From contig CAUEYX010000003.1 in NCBI GenBank assembly GCA_959022495.1, positions 166,289-230,288 of the forward strand: a stretch of DNA of 64,000 bases, given 5' to 3'. The notes under the pieces were generated by a model that was given only the letters and a program-made list of their open reading frames with translations, did no database searches and was not told the origin of the DNA. This DNA is from an uncultured Lachnospiraceae bacterium (GTDB lineage: Bacteria > Bacillota > Clostridia > Lachnospirales > Lachnospiraceae). Shown in pieces: positions 34,171-41,927 of this stretch; position 1 is the stretch's first letter; each line of letters begins with the position of its first letter. The position numbers and the translations under genes were made by a program.

Positions 34171-35035
34171 ATTACTTATGATCGATATGGATGGCACCTG
34201 CCTGGACAGCCGGAGCCGCATGACAGACCGGACACTGCGCGCGTTGCGCCGGGCCGCGGCAGAAGGGATCATCGTGGTGCCTGCCACCGGGCGCAATCTG
34301 GGGTGCCTTCCCCACCGGCTGGCCGCGGGGACCGTCTATGAACATGGAATGCCTTACCGGGGCGCGGATGAGGATGTGAGGAAGAACCAGGGACTGTTCC
34401 GCTATGTGATCTCATCCAATGGAGCGGCAGTGACGGATCTCCGAAAGAGGAAGACCATCTTCCACAGGATGATGCCAAGAGAGGAGGCGCTGTCTCTTCT
34501 GGAAACGTGCGGGGAGATCCCGCTTGGCAGGGCAGCCCACATCTGCCACCGTTATCTGATGGAGGGGAAGCTCCTTACCCTGGCGGGACGTTTCCTATAC
34601 GGCAGGGACGCCGCCGGAGTATACTGTGCCAGAGATATACAGAAAGCGGTAGAAGAGAGCCCGCATGAGGTGGAAGAGCTCCAATTCTATTTTCTTTCTC
34701 CGGGAGCGAAGGAGAAATTAAGATCCGTGATGGCGTCCTGTCCCGGGCTGGAGGCGGCGTATTCTGGGATTTACGCGGAAATTTATTCCAAGGACGCATC
34801 CAAGGGAAGGGCACTGACAGCCTTACGGGAGTACCTGGGGATTGAGAAGGAAGAGACCGCCTGCATCGGGGATGGAGAGAATGATTTGTCCATGTTTGAC
34901 GCATCAGGCGTGAAGATCGCCATGGGAAACGCTGTCTCTGTACTGAAGGAAAGGGCGGACTATGTGACGGCTTCCAATGACCGCAGCGGGGCGGCGCAGG
35001 CAATAGAGAAACTTCTGGATCATCCGGGAATGTGA
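34163..35035 (+). CDS. Cof-type HAD-IIB phosphatase
   Basis: A 290-residue HAD hydrolase. Motif I LLMIDMDGTCLDSRSRMT (residues 3-20, nucleophile D8), motif II VISSNGAAV, the C2B cap in the middle, motif III lysine in SKDASKGRAL and motif IV CIGDGENDLSMFDASGVKIAMGNA. Such enzymes dephosphorylate sugar phosphates, FMN or pyridoxal phosphate; the substrate is not known. The ATG at 34163 has GGGAGG four bases before it and overlaps the end of the STAND gene (ATGATTAA), so the two are probably translationally coupled. It converges with the coat protein genes. Confidence 0.92.
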   Translation: MIKLLMIDMDGTCLDSRSRMTDRTLRALRRAAAEGIIVVPATGRNLGCLPHRLAAGTVYEHGMPYRGADEDVRKNQGLFRYVISSNGAAVTDLRKRKTIFHRMMPREEALSLLETCGEIPLGRAAHICHRYLMEGKLLTLAGRFLYGRDAAGVYCARDIQKAVEESPHEVEELQFYFLSPGAKEKLRSVMASCPGLEAAYSGIYAEIYSKDASKGRALTALREYLGIEKEETACIGDGENDLSMFDASGVKIAMGNAVSVLKERADYVTASNDRSGAAQAIEKLLDHPGM

Positions 35036-35089
35036 GGATGGAGATTGACAGGGGTTCCAGCAGAGTATATGCAGAGGCAGTGATAAAAA

Positions 35090-35136
35090 GGAGGCCGGCG
35101 CAGCGTTTCTGATTTGGAACGCGTATGCCGGCCTCC
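35090..35136 (-). terminator. Terminator of the coat protein genes
   Basis: GGAGGCCGGC (35090-35099) pairs with GCCGGCCTCC (35127-35136); on the minus strand it is followed by TTTTTATC. It lies between the convergent HAD and coat genes and may serve both directions. Confidence 0.8.
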
Positions 35137-35187
35137 CTGTGCCTGACCACGATTTCAGTTATCCTGGCATGCAGAAATCCAGAAGGC

Positions 35188-35436
35188 TTAATTCGCCTGT
35201 ACGATGGATTTTACATGGCTGATCTCTTCCTGTGTCGCTTTTGCCGCAGGGACATAATAGCTCCGCTCGCGGGCAGCGTCATACATCTTTTCCTGGGACA
35301 TCTCACACTGATTGCGCATCTGTTTCAGACACTGTTTCAGTTCTTTGTTCTCTGTCTGCGGGATCATGTCCCCGAACATTTTCAGTTCTCCGTTAATGCC
35401 GACAAGCGCGTCGGCTACCATTGTTTTTTCATCCAT
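35188..35436 (-). CDS. Small spore coat protein (CotF-like)
   Basis: An 82-residue helical protein (MDEKTMVADALVGINGEL, NKELKQCLKQMRNQCEMSQEKMYDAARERSYYVPAA) resembling small clostridial spore coat proteins with a CotF-like helical bundle. The ATG at 35436 has GAGGTG six bases before it; a GTG at 35445 overlaps that ribosome site and is unlikely. It follows, 25 bases away, another small coat-like gene; together the two halves resemble a split CotF. Expected in the spore coat, expressed late in sporulation in the mother cell (inference). Confidence 0.75.
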   Translation of the reverse strand: MDEKTMVADALVGINGELKMFGDMIPQTENKELKQCLKQMRNQCEMSQEKMYDAARERSYYVPAAKATQEEISHVKSIVQAN

Positions 35437-35461
35437 TTTGTTCACCTCGTTTTTGAATCTT

Positions 35462-35644
35462 TTACAGGAATTTCATGAGCTCCTGCTTGTTTTTCATGGC
35501 AGAATCTGCCGCGTCCTGGAAGAGCTTTTTAATTTCAGGGTCTTCGGTTTTTGACGCGTAATCGGTCATCTTGCAGTGTGTGGTCGAATATCCGCCGATG
35601 AGATGACGCAGGTTCTGAAGGTCAAGAATTGATATTTCTGACAT
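35462..35644 (-). CDS. Small spore coat-like protein
   Basis: A 60-residue helical protein (LDLQNLRHLIGGYSTTHCKMTDYASKTEDPEIKKLFQDAADSAMKNKQEL in part) that looks like the N-terminal half of a CotF/ferritin-like helical bundle. It has a strong ribosome site (TAAGGAGGCATACGTC before the ATG). It is 29 bases from the PuuD-like gene upstream and is cotranscribed with the second coat gene. Confidence 0.7.
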   Translation of the reverse strand: MSEISILDLQNLRHLIGGYSTTHCKMTDYASKTEDPEIKKLFQDAADSAMKNKQELMKFL

Positions 35645-35673
35645 GACGTATGCCTCCTTAAATAAAATGTTTT

Positions 35674-36405
35674 TCAGGAGTTAGTATGTCCGGCATGTCC
35701 ATTGTTTATGAGTGAATGCGCGATAAATTCATGAAAAAGATCCCTCATTTCCCGGGAGGTGCGGTACATGCATTCCGGGTGCCACTGAACGCCGATGGCA
35801 AAGGGATGCGCATCCACCTCAATGGCTTCGATTGTGCCGTCCTGGGCCCGGGCGCTTACGGAAACTCCCTTTCCGGGAAGATTGACCGCCTGGTGATGGA
35901 AACTGTTTACATAAAGACAGGAACCGGTGTACTGCCTAAGCCGGCTTCCCCGCTCAATGCGGACGCGGTGGCTGACTTCACCGCGGCTGGCAGACTGCTG
36001 CATGTGGTTTAAAACCCTGCCGGGAATCAGGGACATGTCCTGCCAGATTGTGCCGCCGCAGGCTACGCTTAAGATCTGCATGCCCCGGCAGATGGCAAGC
36101 ACCGGCTTTCTGGAAGCAAGGATGCGTTTCATAAACCGGATCTGGAACAGATCCACAGTGATGTCTGTTTTCCCATTTCCGTCGCGGGGCTCCTCCCCGA
36201 AGAGAAGAGGGGTAATGTCTCCTCCCCCGCAGAAAAGAAACCCGTCGCAGAATTTCACGTATTCGTCCATCACATGGTCGCTGCGCACGAGCGGAAGGAT
36301 CAATGGCACTCCTCTGGAATAGCGGACAGACTGGATATAAGGATTGGTTACGAACTGGCGGTTCTCAGCAAAACCACAGACAACAATGCCGATCTTAGGC
36401 TCCAT
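35674..36405 (-). CDS. Gamma-glutamyl-gamma-aminobutyrate hydrolase family protein (peptidase C26)
   Basis: A 243-residue class I glutamine-amidotransferase-fold hydrolase of the PuuD type. The nucleophile elbow LAICRGMQIL (Cys about 105), the FCGGGDITPLLFGE region and the His/Glu pair in GVQWHPECM are all present. PuuD cleaves gamma-glutamyl-GABA in putrescine breakdown; other members act on other gamma-glutamyl compounds, so the substrate is uncertain. No putrescine genes are nearby. Ribosome site GTGAGGTGAG before the ATG. The two coat genes follow on the same strand at a short distance, so they might share a transcript. Confidence 0.9.
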   Translation of the reverse strand: MEPKIGIVVCGFAENRQFVTNPYIQSVRYSRGVPLILPLVRSDHVMDEYVKFCDGFLFCGGGDITPLLFGEEPRDGNGKTDITVDLFQIRFMKRILASRKPVLAICRGMQILSVACGGTIWQDMSLIPGRVLNHMQQSASRGEVSHRVRIERGSRLRQYTGSCLYVNSFHHQAVNLPGKGVSVSARAQDGTIEAIEVDAHPFAIGVQWHPECMYRTSREMRDLFHEFIAHSLINNGHAGHTNS

Positions 36406-36428
36406 ATGCTCACCTCACGTTAGTTTGT

Positions 36429-36434
36429 ATTATA
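36429..36434 (-). promoter_or_regulatory. -10 element of the PuuD-like gene
   Basis: TATAAT on the minus strand, 24 bases before the start codon; a TTTAC-like -35 is about 15-16 bases further out, so spacing is short. Confidence 0.5.
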
Positions 36435-36618
36435 AGCTATGACAGGATATGTAAAATCAGGAAAAAATATACATTGCATAAAATGTTTCTGAATCGTGCG
36501 GCACGTAAAAACGCAGACATTTTAAACAGCATAACATAAAACAAAGTGATCGATTATGGAAAACATGGATATTCAATCCATAATTTAAATGAAAGTAGTT
36601 GTTCAGAAAGGGGAAGTT

Positions 36619-37611
36619 ATGAAGTATATTGACATGCACTGTGACACACTCAGCGCACTTATAGGGGATCAGGAAGCTGCCCTTGAAACGAACCGTCTCT
36701 GCGTGGATATCAGCAGATTGAAGGAGGCAGGGGCAGCGCAGTTTTTCGCGTGTTATATCAACGCGGCGGATTTCGGAGGGCAGGACGCTCCGTGGGATCA
36801 GGGATATGAGAAGATTCTGTCCATGGCGGCTTACGCCCGCCGGGCAGAGTCCGCGGATTTCGGCATTGCAGGGTCCGCGGAACATATTTTGGAGCTGGAG
36901 GCCCAGGGGCGCTCTGCCGGCATCCTGACCGTGGAGGAGGGCGGCGTGTTAAACGGCAGGATTGAGCGGCTGGATCAGCTTTTCAGGGCGGGCATCCGGC
37001 TGGTGACACTAACGTGGAATTATGCCAACTGCATCGGAAGTCCTGCCAGCAGGGAACGCAGTGTGATGGAGGCAGGGCTTACGCCTTTTGGGATGGAAGT
37101 GGTGGAGCGGATGAATGAATTGGGGATGATCGTGGATGTTTCCCATCTGTCGGACGGGGGATTCTGGGACTGCGTCCGCCGCTCCGGGAAACCGGTTGCA
37201 GCCTCTCATTCCAACGCCCGGGCGCTCTGTCCCCATCCCCGCAATTTAAGCGATGAGATGCTGCGCGCGCTGGGGGAAAAAGGCGGTGTGGCGGGAGTGA
37301 ATTTCTATGGGGTGTTTTTAAAAAGCACCGGCCGGGAGAATGAGAAAAATCAGGAGAAGACAGGCCGGGCAGGAGTGGAGGATATTGTGCGCCATATTAA
37401 GTGGATCATGGACAAAGCGGGAGAAGACGCCGTGGCACTGGGCACGGACTTTGATGGATTTGACAGGGAATATCTGCCGGCAGGCATAAACGGGGTCCAG
37501 GATATGGAGGTTTTGTGGGAGGCTATGAAGCGGGCGGAAATTACGGAACGTCAGATCGAGAAGACAGCATATCAAAATGTGATGCGCGTCTTACGAGAGT
37601 GTACGGAATAA
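36619..37611 (+). CDS. Membrane dipeptidase family (M19) dipeptidase
   Basis: A 330-residue zinc dipeptidase of the M19 (renal dipeptidase-like) family. Metal and substrate motifs: YIDMHCDTL (H7 and D9), the bridging glutamate in ILTVEEGGVL, DVSHLSD, AASHSNARAL and LGTDFDGFDR. It hydrolyses dipeptides, often with D-residues. No signal peptide, so it acts in the cytosol. The ATG at 36619 is preceded by AAAGGGGAAGTT and gives the canonical start; the frame extends upstream to 36589. It is divergent from the PuuD-like gene and is followed by a hairpin-rich repeat region. Confidence 0.95.
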   Translation: MKYIDMHCDTLSALIGDQEAALETNRLCVDISRLKEAGAAQFFACYINAADFGGQDAPWDQGYEKILSMAAYARRAESADFGIAGSAEHILELEAQGRSAGILTVEEGGVLNGRIERLDQLFRAGIRLVTLTWNYANCIGSPASRERSVMEAGLTPFGMEVVERMNELGMIVDVSHLSDGGFWDCVRRSGKPVAASHSNARALCPHPRNLSDEMLRALGEKGGVAGVNFYGVFLKSTGRENEKNQEKTGRAGVEDIVRHIKWIMDKAGEDAVALGTDFDGFDREYLPAGINGVQDMEVLWEAMKRAEITERQIEKTAYQNVMRVLRECTE

Positions 37612-37652
37612 GAGCGGCTGGCAGAAAATTCTGGAACAGAAGGCGGGGGCAT

Positions 37653-37935
37653 GGTATAATGATCGCACGATGTGCGATCCAGGGCGATTCCATCGCCCTG
37701 TCCCCTGCTGCGCAGGGGTTATACCAGCAATCCACTGCTTGAGAAGAAAATGCGCTTCGCGCGCTTCCTTCTCTGCGCCGGTGGTATAATGATCGCACGG
37801 TGTGCGATCCAGGGCGACACCATCGCCCTGCCCCATTACATGGGGATTATACTGTGAGCTGCCGCTTGGAAAGAAAATGCCCTGCGGGCGCTTCCTTTCC
37901 TGCGCTGGCAGTATACTGACCGCACGGTGTGTGAT
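37653..37935 (+). repeat. Tandem hairpin repeat before the uracil/xanthine permease gene
   Basis: Two units of about 130 and 127 bases and the start of a third, beginning at 37653 (GGTATAATGATCGCAC), 37783 (GGTATAATGATCGCAC) and 37910 (AGTATACTGACCGCAC). Each full unit folds into four hairpins in the same order: GATCGCAC/GTGCGATC, CAGGGCGA/TCGCCCTG, CCCC.../...GGGG and GAGAAG/CTTCTC (unit 1) or GGAAAG/CTTTCC (unit 2). The last stem changes on both arms, keeping pairing. The 352 bases between the dipeptidase and the permease hold essentially only this. Each unit starts with an extended -10-like TGGTATAAT, so it may also hold promoters. Confidence 0.8.
37661..37718 (+). repeat. First three hairpins of unit 1
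   Basis: Stem 1: 37661-37668 with 37672-37679 (8 bp, three-base loop). Stem 2: 37680-37688 with 37692-37700 (9 bp, three-base loop). Stem 3: 37702-37708 with 37712-37718 (7 bp, three-base loop). All perfect. Confidence 0.8.
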
Positions 37936-37963
37936 GAGAGGATGAAAGGAAGAGAGGTAGAAA

Positions 37964-39223
37964 ATGGAAAACAAAAGAATCATTCAGGTGGAAGAGAAAG
38001 TACCTTTTAAGATGCTGGTACCTTTAAGCATCCAGCACATGTTCGCCATGTTTGGGGCATCCGTCCTGGTGCCCTTTGTATTTGGCATCAATCCGGCGGT
38101 TGTGCTTTTTATGAACGGTGTGGGAACGCTGCTGTTTATTTTGATTACAAAGGGGAAGGCGCCTGCGTACCTGGGCTCCAGCTTCGCGTTTCTCGCCCCG
38201 GCGGGTGTTGTGATCGAAAAATGGGGATATAGTTACGCGCTCGGCGGATTTGTGGTGGTCGGACTCTGCGGCTGTATCCTGGCACTGCTGATCTATAAAT
38301 TTGGCTCAGACTGGATTAATATCGTCCTGCCGCCCGCAGCCATGGGACCGGTAGTGGCATTGATCGGACTGGAGCTGGCGGGGACCGCGGCGTCCAATGC
38401 GGGACTGCTGGACGCGTCCGTAGACAGTAAAAATATTATCGTATTTCTTGTCACGTTACTTACGGCGGTGATTGGATCTGTAGTGTTCCGGAAGTTCCTG
38501 GCGGTAATCCCTATCTTGATCGCCATTATCGCGGGATACGCGGCGGCTCTTATCTGCGGTATGGTGGATTTCGCGGATGTGGCGTCAGCTTCCATATTCT
38601 CCATCCCGAATTTTTCTGCGCCGAAGTTTAAGTGGGAGGCGATTGTGGTGATTCTCCCGGTACTTCTGGTCATTGCGTCGGAGCACATCGGGCATCAGAT
38701 TGTCACCAGTAAAATCGTAGGGAAAGATCTGCTCAAAGAACCGGGGCTTCATCGATCCTTATTCGCGGATAATTTTTCTACGATGATTTCCGGCCTTATC
38801 GGTTCAGTGCCCACCACGACTTACGGGGAGAATATTGGGGTCATGGCAATGACAAAGGTGTACAGCGTGTATGTGATCGGGGGCGCCGCGGTGCTGTCAA
38901 TTATCTGTTCTTTTATCGGGAAGATGACAACCCTGATCGATACCATGCCTGATCCCGTGATCGGGGGGATTTCTTTCCTGCTCTATGGAATGATCGGTAC
39001 CTCGGGCATCCGTATCCTGGTAGATTCAAAAGTTGATTACGGACGTTCGAGAAATATGGCAATGACATCCGTGATCTTTGTCGTGGGGCTGTCCGGCATC
39101 AACGTGCAGTTTGGGAGCATCCAGCTGACAGGAATGGTGCTGGCGTGTGTGGTAGGCATGCTTATGGGGCTTTCCTTTTTTGTCCTGGACAAATTAAAAC
39201 TTACAAACGACAGAGAAGATTGA
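37964..39223 (+). CDS. Uracil/xanthine permease (nucleobase:cation symporter-2)
   Basis: A 419-residue membrane protein with the 14-helix UraA fold. Motifs: N-terminal KMLVPLSIQHMFAMFGASVLVPFVFG (the conserved QH), YLGSSFAFLAP, the conserved ASEHIGHQIVTSKI in helix 8 that holds the substrate glutamate, GSVPTTTYGENIGVMAMTKV in helix 10, and LYGMIGTSGIRIL. The sequence is closest to uracil carriers (UraA/PyrP) but xanthine or uric acid carriers share the fold. Start ATG with AGAGAGG upstream. The upstream leader is made of hairpin repeats; no PyrR-type anti-terminator was recognised. A strong terminator follows. Confidence 0.93.
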   Translation: MENKRIIQVEEKVPFKMLVPLSIQHMFAMFGASVLVPFVFGINPAVVLFMNGVGTLLFILITKGKAPAYLGSSFAFLAPAGVVIEKWGYSYALGGFVVVGLCGCILALLIYKFGSDWINIVLPPAAMGPVVALIGLELAGTAASNAGLLDASVDSKNIIVFLVTLLTAVIGSVVFRKFLAVIPILIAIIAGYAAALICGMVDFADVASASIFSIPNFSAPKFKWEAIVVILPVLLVIASEHIGHQIVTSKIVGKDLLKEPGLHRSLFADNFSTMISGLIGSVPTTTYGENIGVMAMTKVYSVYVIGGAAVLSIICSFIGKMTTLIDTMPDPVIGGISFLLYGMIGTSGIRILVDSKVDYGRSRNMAMTSVIFVVGLSGINVQFGSIQLTGMVLACVVGMLMGLSFFVLDKLKLTNDRED

Positions 39224-39225
39224 TC

Positions 39226-39290
39226 AAAATACCCGTCTGCGGAAAACGACATGATTTGACATGGTTTTTCGCGGATGGGTATTTTCTTTT
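39226..39290 (+). terminator. Terminator after the nucleobase permease
   Basis: AAAATACCC (39226-39234) and GGGTATTTT (39277-39285) form the outer stem of a long imperfect hairpin whose inner arms include CATG/CATG; CTTTT follows. Confidence 0.85.
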
Positions 39291-39428
39291 GGGAAATGTT
39301 TGATTCTTCATGCAAAATTAAGAAATTATTTCATAAATACATCGGTTTCAATTCTTATAATGGGCAGCAGTGGGAACATGGATGGAACGGTTCCCCGTGA
39401 GTCTAAGTGCTTAAGGAGGCAGGCACAG

Positions 39429-40301
39429 ATGCCGCAGGAGTGGATTGATTATGCAGATGAGGGCAGGAGAAAGCGTTATCCGGTAAATAAGCGGAAGCGC
39501 AGAAGGAGAAGGCGCAGATTCAGGATTCTGAGGAGGATAGCGGCGGCAGCAGTGATAATCGCTATGTTCCTGGCCCTTAAAAATATAACAAGAGAATATT
39601 TGACACTGACAGAGGACGGTATTGTCTTGGACGGAGACCTGATGGGGTATCTTAAGCAGGCTGGAGACCTCAGTGAGGTATATGAGCAGGCCGGGGATAT
39701 GGAGGATACGCTGAGGGAATTAGTGAAAAATAACCCGGAGACCGCTGGGTTTGTCCGGGATTATCCGGCGAAAAAAGATAATCCGCCGGCAGAAGATATC
39801 GGAGAAGTCACTGCAGGGGTGATTCCTCATCTTCTTCAGTGGGATGAACGGTGGGGATATCAGACATATGGAGACAACATAATTGCTGTAAATGGATGCG
39901 GCCAGACCGTGGTTTCCATGGTTTCCGCGGGACTCACCGGAGATCGGACAATCACCCCGTACAGAGTGGCGAAATTTGCGGAAGAAAATGGATATTACGC
40001 AGGAGACGCGGGGACGAGCTGGACGTTGATGACCGAAGGGGCGCGGCAGTTCGGAATCTACGGTGAAGAGATGGGGTTAAGTGAAAGTGAGATATTTTCC
40101 GCGCTTGAAAATGGAAATCCCATTATATGCAGCATGTCCCCCGGCGACTTTACGACAACCGGGCATTTTATTGTTCTTACCGGCATTGAAAATGGCAGGA
40201 TTCGGGTAAATGATCCCAATAGCGTAAAGCGGAGTGAAAAGCTGTGGGATTATGAGACGCTGGCCCCACAGATTAATAATCTGTGGGTGTATACAGCGTG
40301 A
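39429..40301 (+). CDS. Membrane-anchored C39-like cysteine peptidase family protein
   Basis: A 290-residue protein: an extremely basic N-terminus (NKRKRRRRRRRFRILRR), one membrane segment (about 37-54), a linker and an extracellular C39-like domain (about 130-290). Predicted catalytic region: QWDERWGYQTYGD, NGCGQTVVSMVSAG with the cysteine, and TGHFIVLTGIENGRIRVNDPNS with the histidine and the D/N. The ATG at 39429 is chosen because AAGGAGG lies eight bases before it; earlier ATGs exist at 39360 and 39378. Substrate unknown. Same fold type as the protein at 3459 but with a different anchor. Convergent with proB, 25 bases away. Confidence 0.8.
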   Translation: MPQEWIDYADEGRRKRYPVNKRKRRRRRRRFRILRRIAAAAVIIAMFLALKNITREYLTLTEDGIVLDGDLMGYLKQAGDLSEVYEQAGDMEDTLRELVKNNPETAGFVRDYPAKKDNPPAEDIGEVTAGVIPHLLQWDERWGYQTYGDNIIAVNGCGQTVVSMVSAGLTGDRTITPYRVAKFAEENGYYAGDAGTSWTLMTEGARQFGIYGEEMGLSESEIFSALENGNPIICSMSPGDFTTTGHFIVLTGIENGRIRVNDPNSVKRSEKLWDYETLAPQINNLWVYTA

Positions 40302-40326
40302 CAGTCCCTGCCGGATGGGCGGTAAA

Positions 40327-41124
40327 TTATTTCTTACCCGTAAACAGCGTCCCTGCCTGACCTCCTTTAATGATGTCATAGAGCGCTTCCGGTCTTTTGC
40401 CATTGGTGACGATGGTGTCGATCCCCTGTGATGCGGCCAGCTGGGCCGCCTGCAGCTTCGTGCGCATTCCGCCGGTGCCGCGGCGGCTTCCGGCGCCTCC
40501 GGCGAGAGAGTACACACTGTCATCGATACAGTCGATCTGTTCGATCAGTTTTGCGTTGGGGTGGAGACGGGGATCGCTGTCGTAGAATCCGTCGATGTCT
40601 GAGAAGATGACAAGCCTTTTTGCGCGGCAGAGTATGGACACGACAGCGGAGAGCATGTCATTGTCGCCGAAGAGGCGGTCCTCGGACTCGATCTCTTTAT
40701 AGCTTACCGAGTCGTTCTCATTTACGATCGGAATGACTCCCATTTCCAGCAGAGCGTTGAATGTGTTGGTCAGGTTCTCTTTCTTCTCTTCTTCCTCAAT
40801 GTCTTCTGCATTCAGAAGGATCTGGGCAACGGTCTTATCATAATCTCCGAAAAACTTATCATAAAGGTACATCAGGCTGCACTGTCCCACGGCGGCCGCG
40901 GCCTGCTTCATCCGCATGCTGTCCGGCTTGGAGTGCATGCCCAGTTTATTCCTGCCGACAGCGATGGCGCCGGAAGAGACGAGGATGACCTCATATCCCA
41001 TATTGTGGATATCGGCCAGAGTGCAGACGAGCCGGTCCGTGGCGCGCAGGTCGCTTTTGCCGGCGTCGTTTGTAAGTGTGGATGTGCCTACTTTTACTAC
41101 GATTCTGTTGTTGTAAAGTCCCAT
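40327..41124 (-). CDS. proB: Glutamate 5-kinase
   Basis: A 265-residue amino acid kinase that phosphorylates glutamate in the first step of proline synthesis. Motifs: IVVKVGTSTLTN (residues 8-19), LVSSGAIAVGRNKLG, VNENDSVS, FGDNDMLSAVV and GTGGMRTKLQAAQLA. It lacks the C-terminal PUA domain found in the E. coli enzyme, as in many Firmicutes. ATG at 41124 with AAAGGAG upstream. The usual partner proA is not next to it: downstream is the convergent C39 gene, upstream a YbaK-type deacylase gene on the same strand. Confidence 0.96.
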   Translation of the reverse strand: MGLYNNRIVVKVGTSTLTNDAGKSDLRATDRLVCTLADIHNMGYEVILVSSGAIAVGRNKLGMHSKPDSMRMKQAAAAVGQCSLMYLYDKFFGDYDKTVAQILLNAEDIEEEEKKENLTNTFNALLEMGVIPIVNENDSVSYKEIESEDRLFGDNDMLSAVVSILCRAKRLVIFSDIDGFYDSDPRLHPNAKLIEQIDCIDDSVYSLAGGAGSRRGTGGMRTKLQAAQLAASQGIDTIVTNGKRPEALYDIIKGGQAGTLFTGKK

Positions 41125-41224
41125 GATAATTCTCCTTTTAAAAATTGTAAAATCCATCCGATGCATCCCTAGTTTGAAATGCAGTCAGTGCGGTTCTTTT
41201 GTACACTCATAAAACTGGCCAAGT

Positions 41225-41764
41225 TTACAGTTTAACAGCCAGGAATTCATGGCCTGTGTACGGGAGGATTCTGTCAGTAATATCACTGGTTCGTATCTTC
41301 ATATATCCGGTTGTTGTGCCGTCACTGCACCCGTACCACTCTTCCCTCAATACATCACTGTCGAACACAAATGTTATGTTTTCAGCTGTGTCCAGCAGGG
41401 CACTGAATACGGTTGCCGCGCCGATTTTTGTTCCCAGCATGATCTCCATCAGTTCTGCCGGGGCGAAAGAAACGCGGGAGACGCCCAGTGCCTGGCTGAA
41501 ATCTTTTGAGCGGAATGGCTTGTCTCCGGCAGTGACGAACAGATAAAATTCTGTCTTCTGTCTGTTGCAGAGAAAAAGTGTCTTCACCATTTTCATATCC
41601 AGCTTTTCATTAATGGCCGCACAGTCAGCCATGGTAACTGCCTCCTCAGTATCTACCCGGTAAAAAGAAATGTCAAGATTTTGTAATGTGTGAAAGACCA
41701 GCTCCTGCAGCTTGGTGTGGAAGACCGCCGGAACGTCGGTCTGAATTTCGCTTACATAAAACAT
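41225..41764 (-). CDS. YbaK/ProX-type aminoacyl-tRNA deacylase
   Basis: A 179-residue protein of the YbaK/prolyl-tRNA editing domain family (ProX/PrdX-like): FYRVDTEEAVTMADCAAINEKLDM, KTLFLCNRQKTEFYLFVTAGDKPF, LGVSRVSFAPAELMEIMLGTKIGAATVFSAL. These free-standing editors hydrolyse mischarged tRNA, usually Ala- or Cys-tRNA-Pro. Predicted cytosolic. The ATG at 41764 has AGGCAGG upstream; the upstream in-frame start at 41857 overlaps the probable LysR operator and is unlikely. Same strand as proB, 100 bases apart, so a proline link is plausible. Confidence 0.9.
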   Translation of the reverse strand: MFYVSEIQTDVPAVFHTKLQELVFHTLQNLDISFYRVDTEEAVTMADCAAINEKLDMKMVKTLFLCNRQKTEFYLFVTAGDKPFRSKDFSQALGVSRVSFAPAELMEIMLGTKIGAATVFSALLDTAENITFVFDSDVLREEWYGCSDGTTTGYMKIRTSDITDRILPYTGHEFLAVKL

Positions 41765-41841
41765 AAATAAAGCCTGCCTTTCTGCTTGATTCTGATACCG
41801 TTTTAACTTATCATATATGAAAGGATTACAAAAGCGAATAT

Positions 41842-41864
41842 TTATCATAGTAAACATGATAAAA
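41842..41864. promoter_or_regulatory. Putative LysR-type operator
   Basis: TTTATCAT (41842-41849) and ATGATAAA (41857-41864) are perfect inverted arms seven bases apart, containing a T-N11-A core. It lies between the divergent YbaK-type and LysR genes, 63 bases before the LysR start. Confidence 0.6.
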
Positions 41865-41927
41865 ACAGATGAAAGAAAAATCCGGAAGATAAAATCAGGA
41901 TAGAGAAAGGATACATGGGAGAAAAAG

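Noticed and set aside
37653..37935. CRISPR array
   Set aside because: Units are about 130 bases, repeat in full without unique spacers and fold into hairpins; no cas genes are present.
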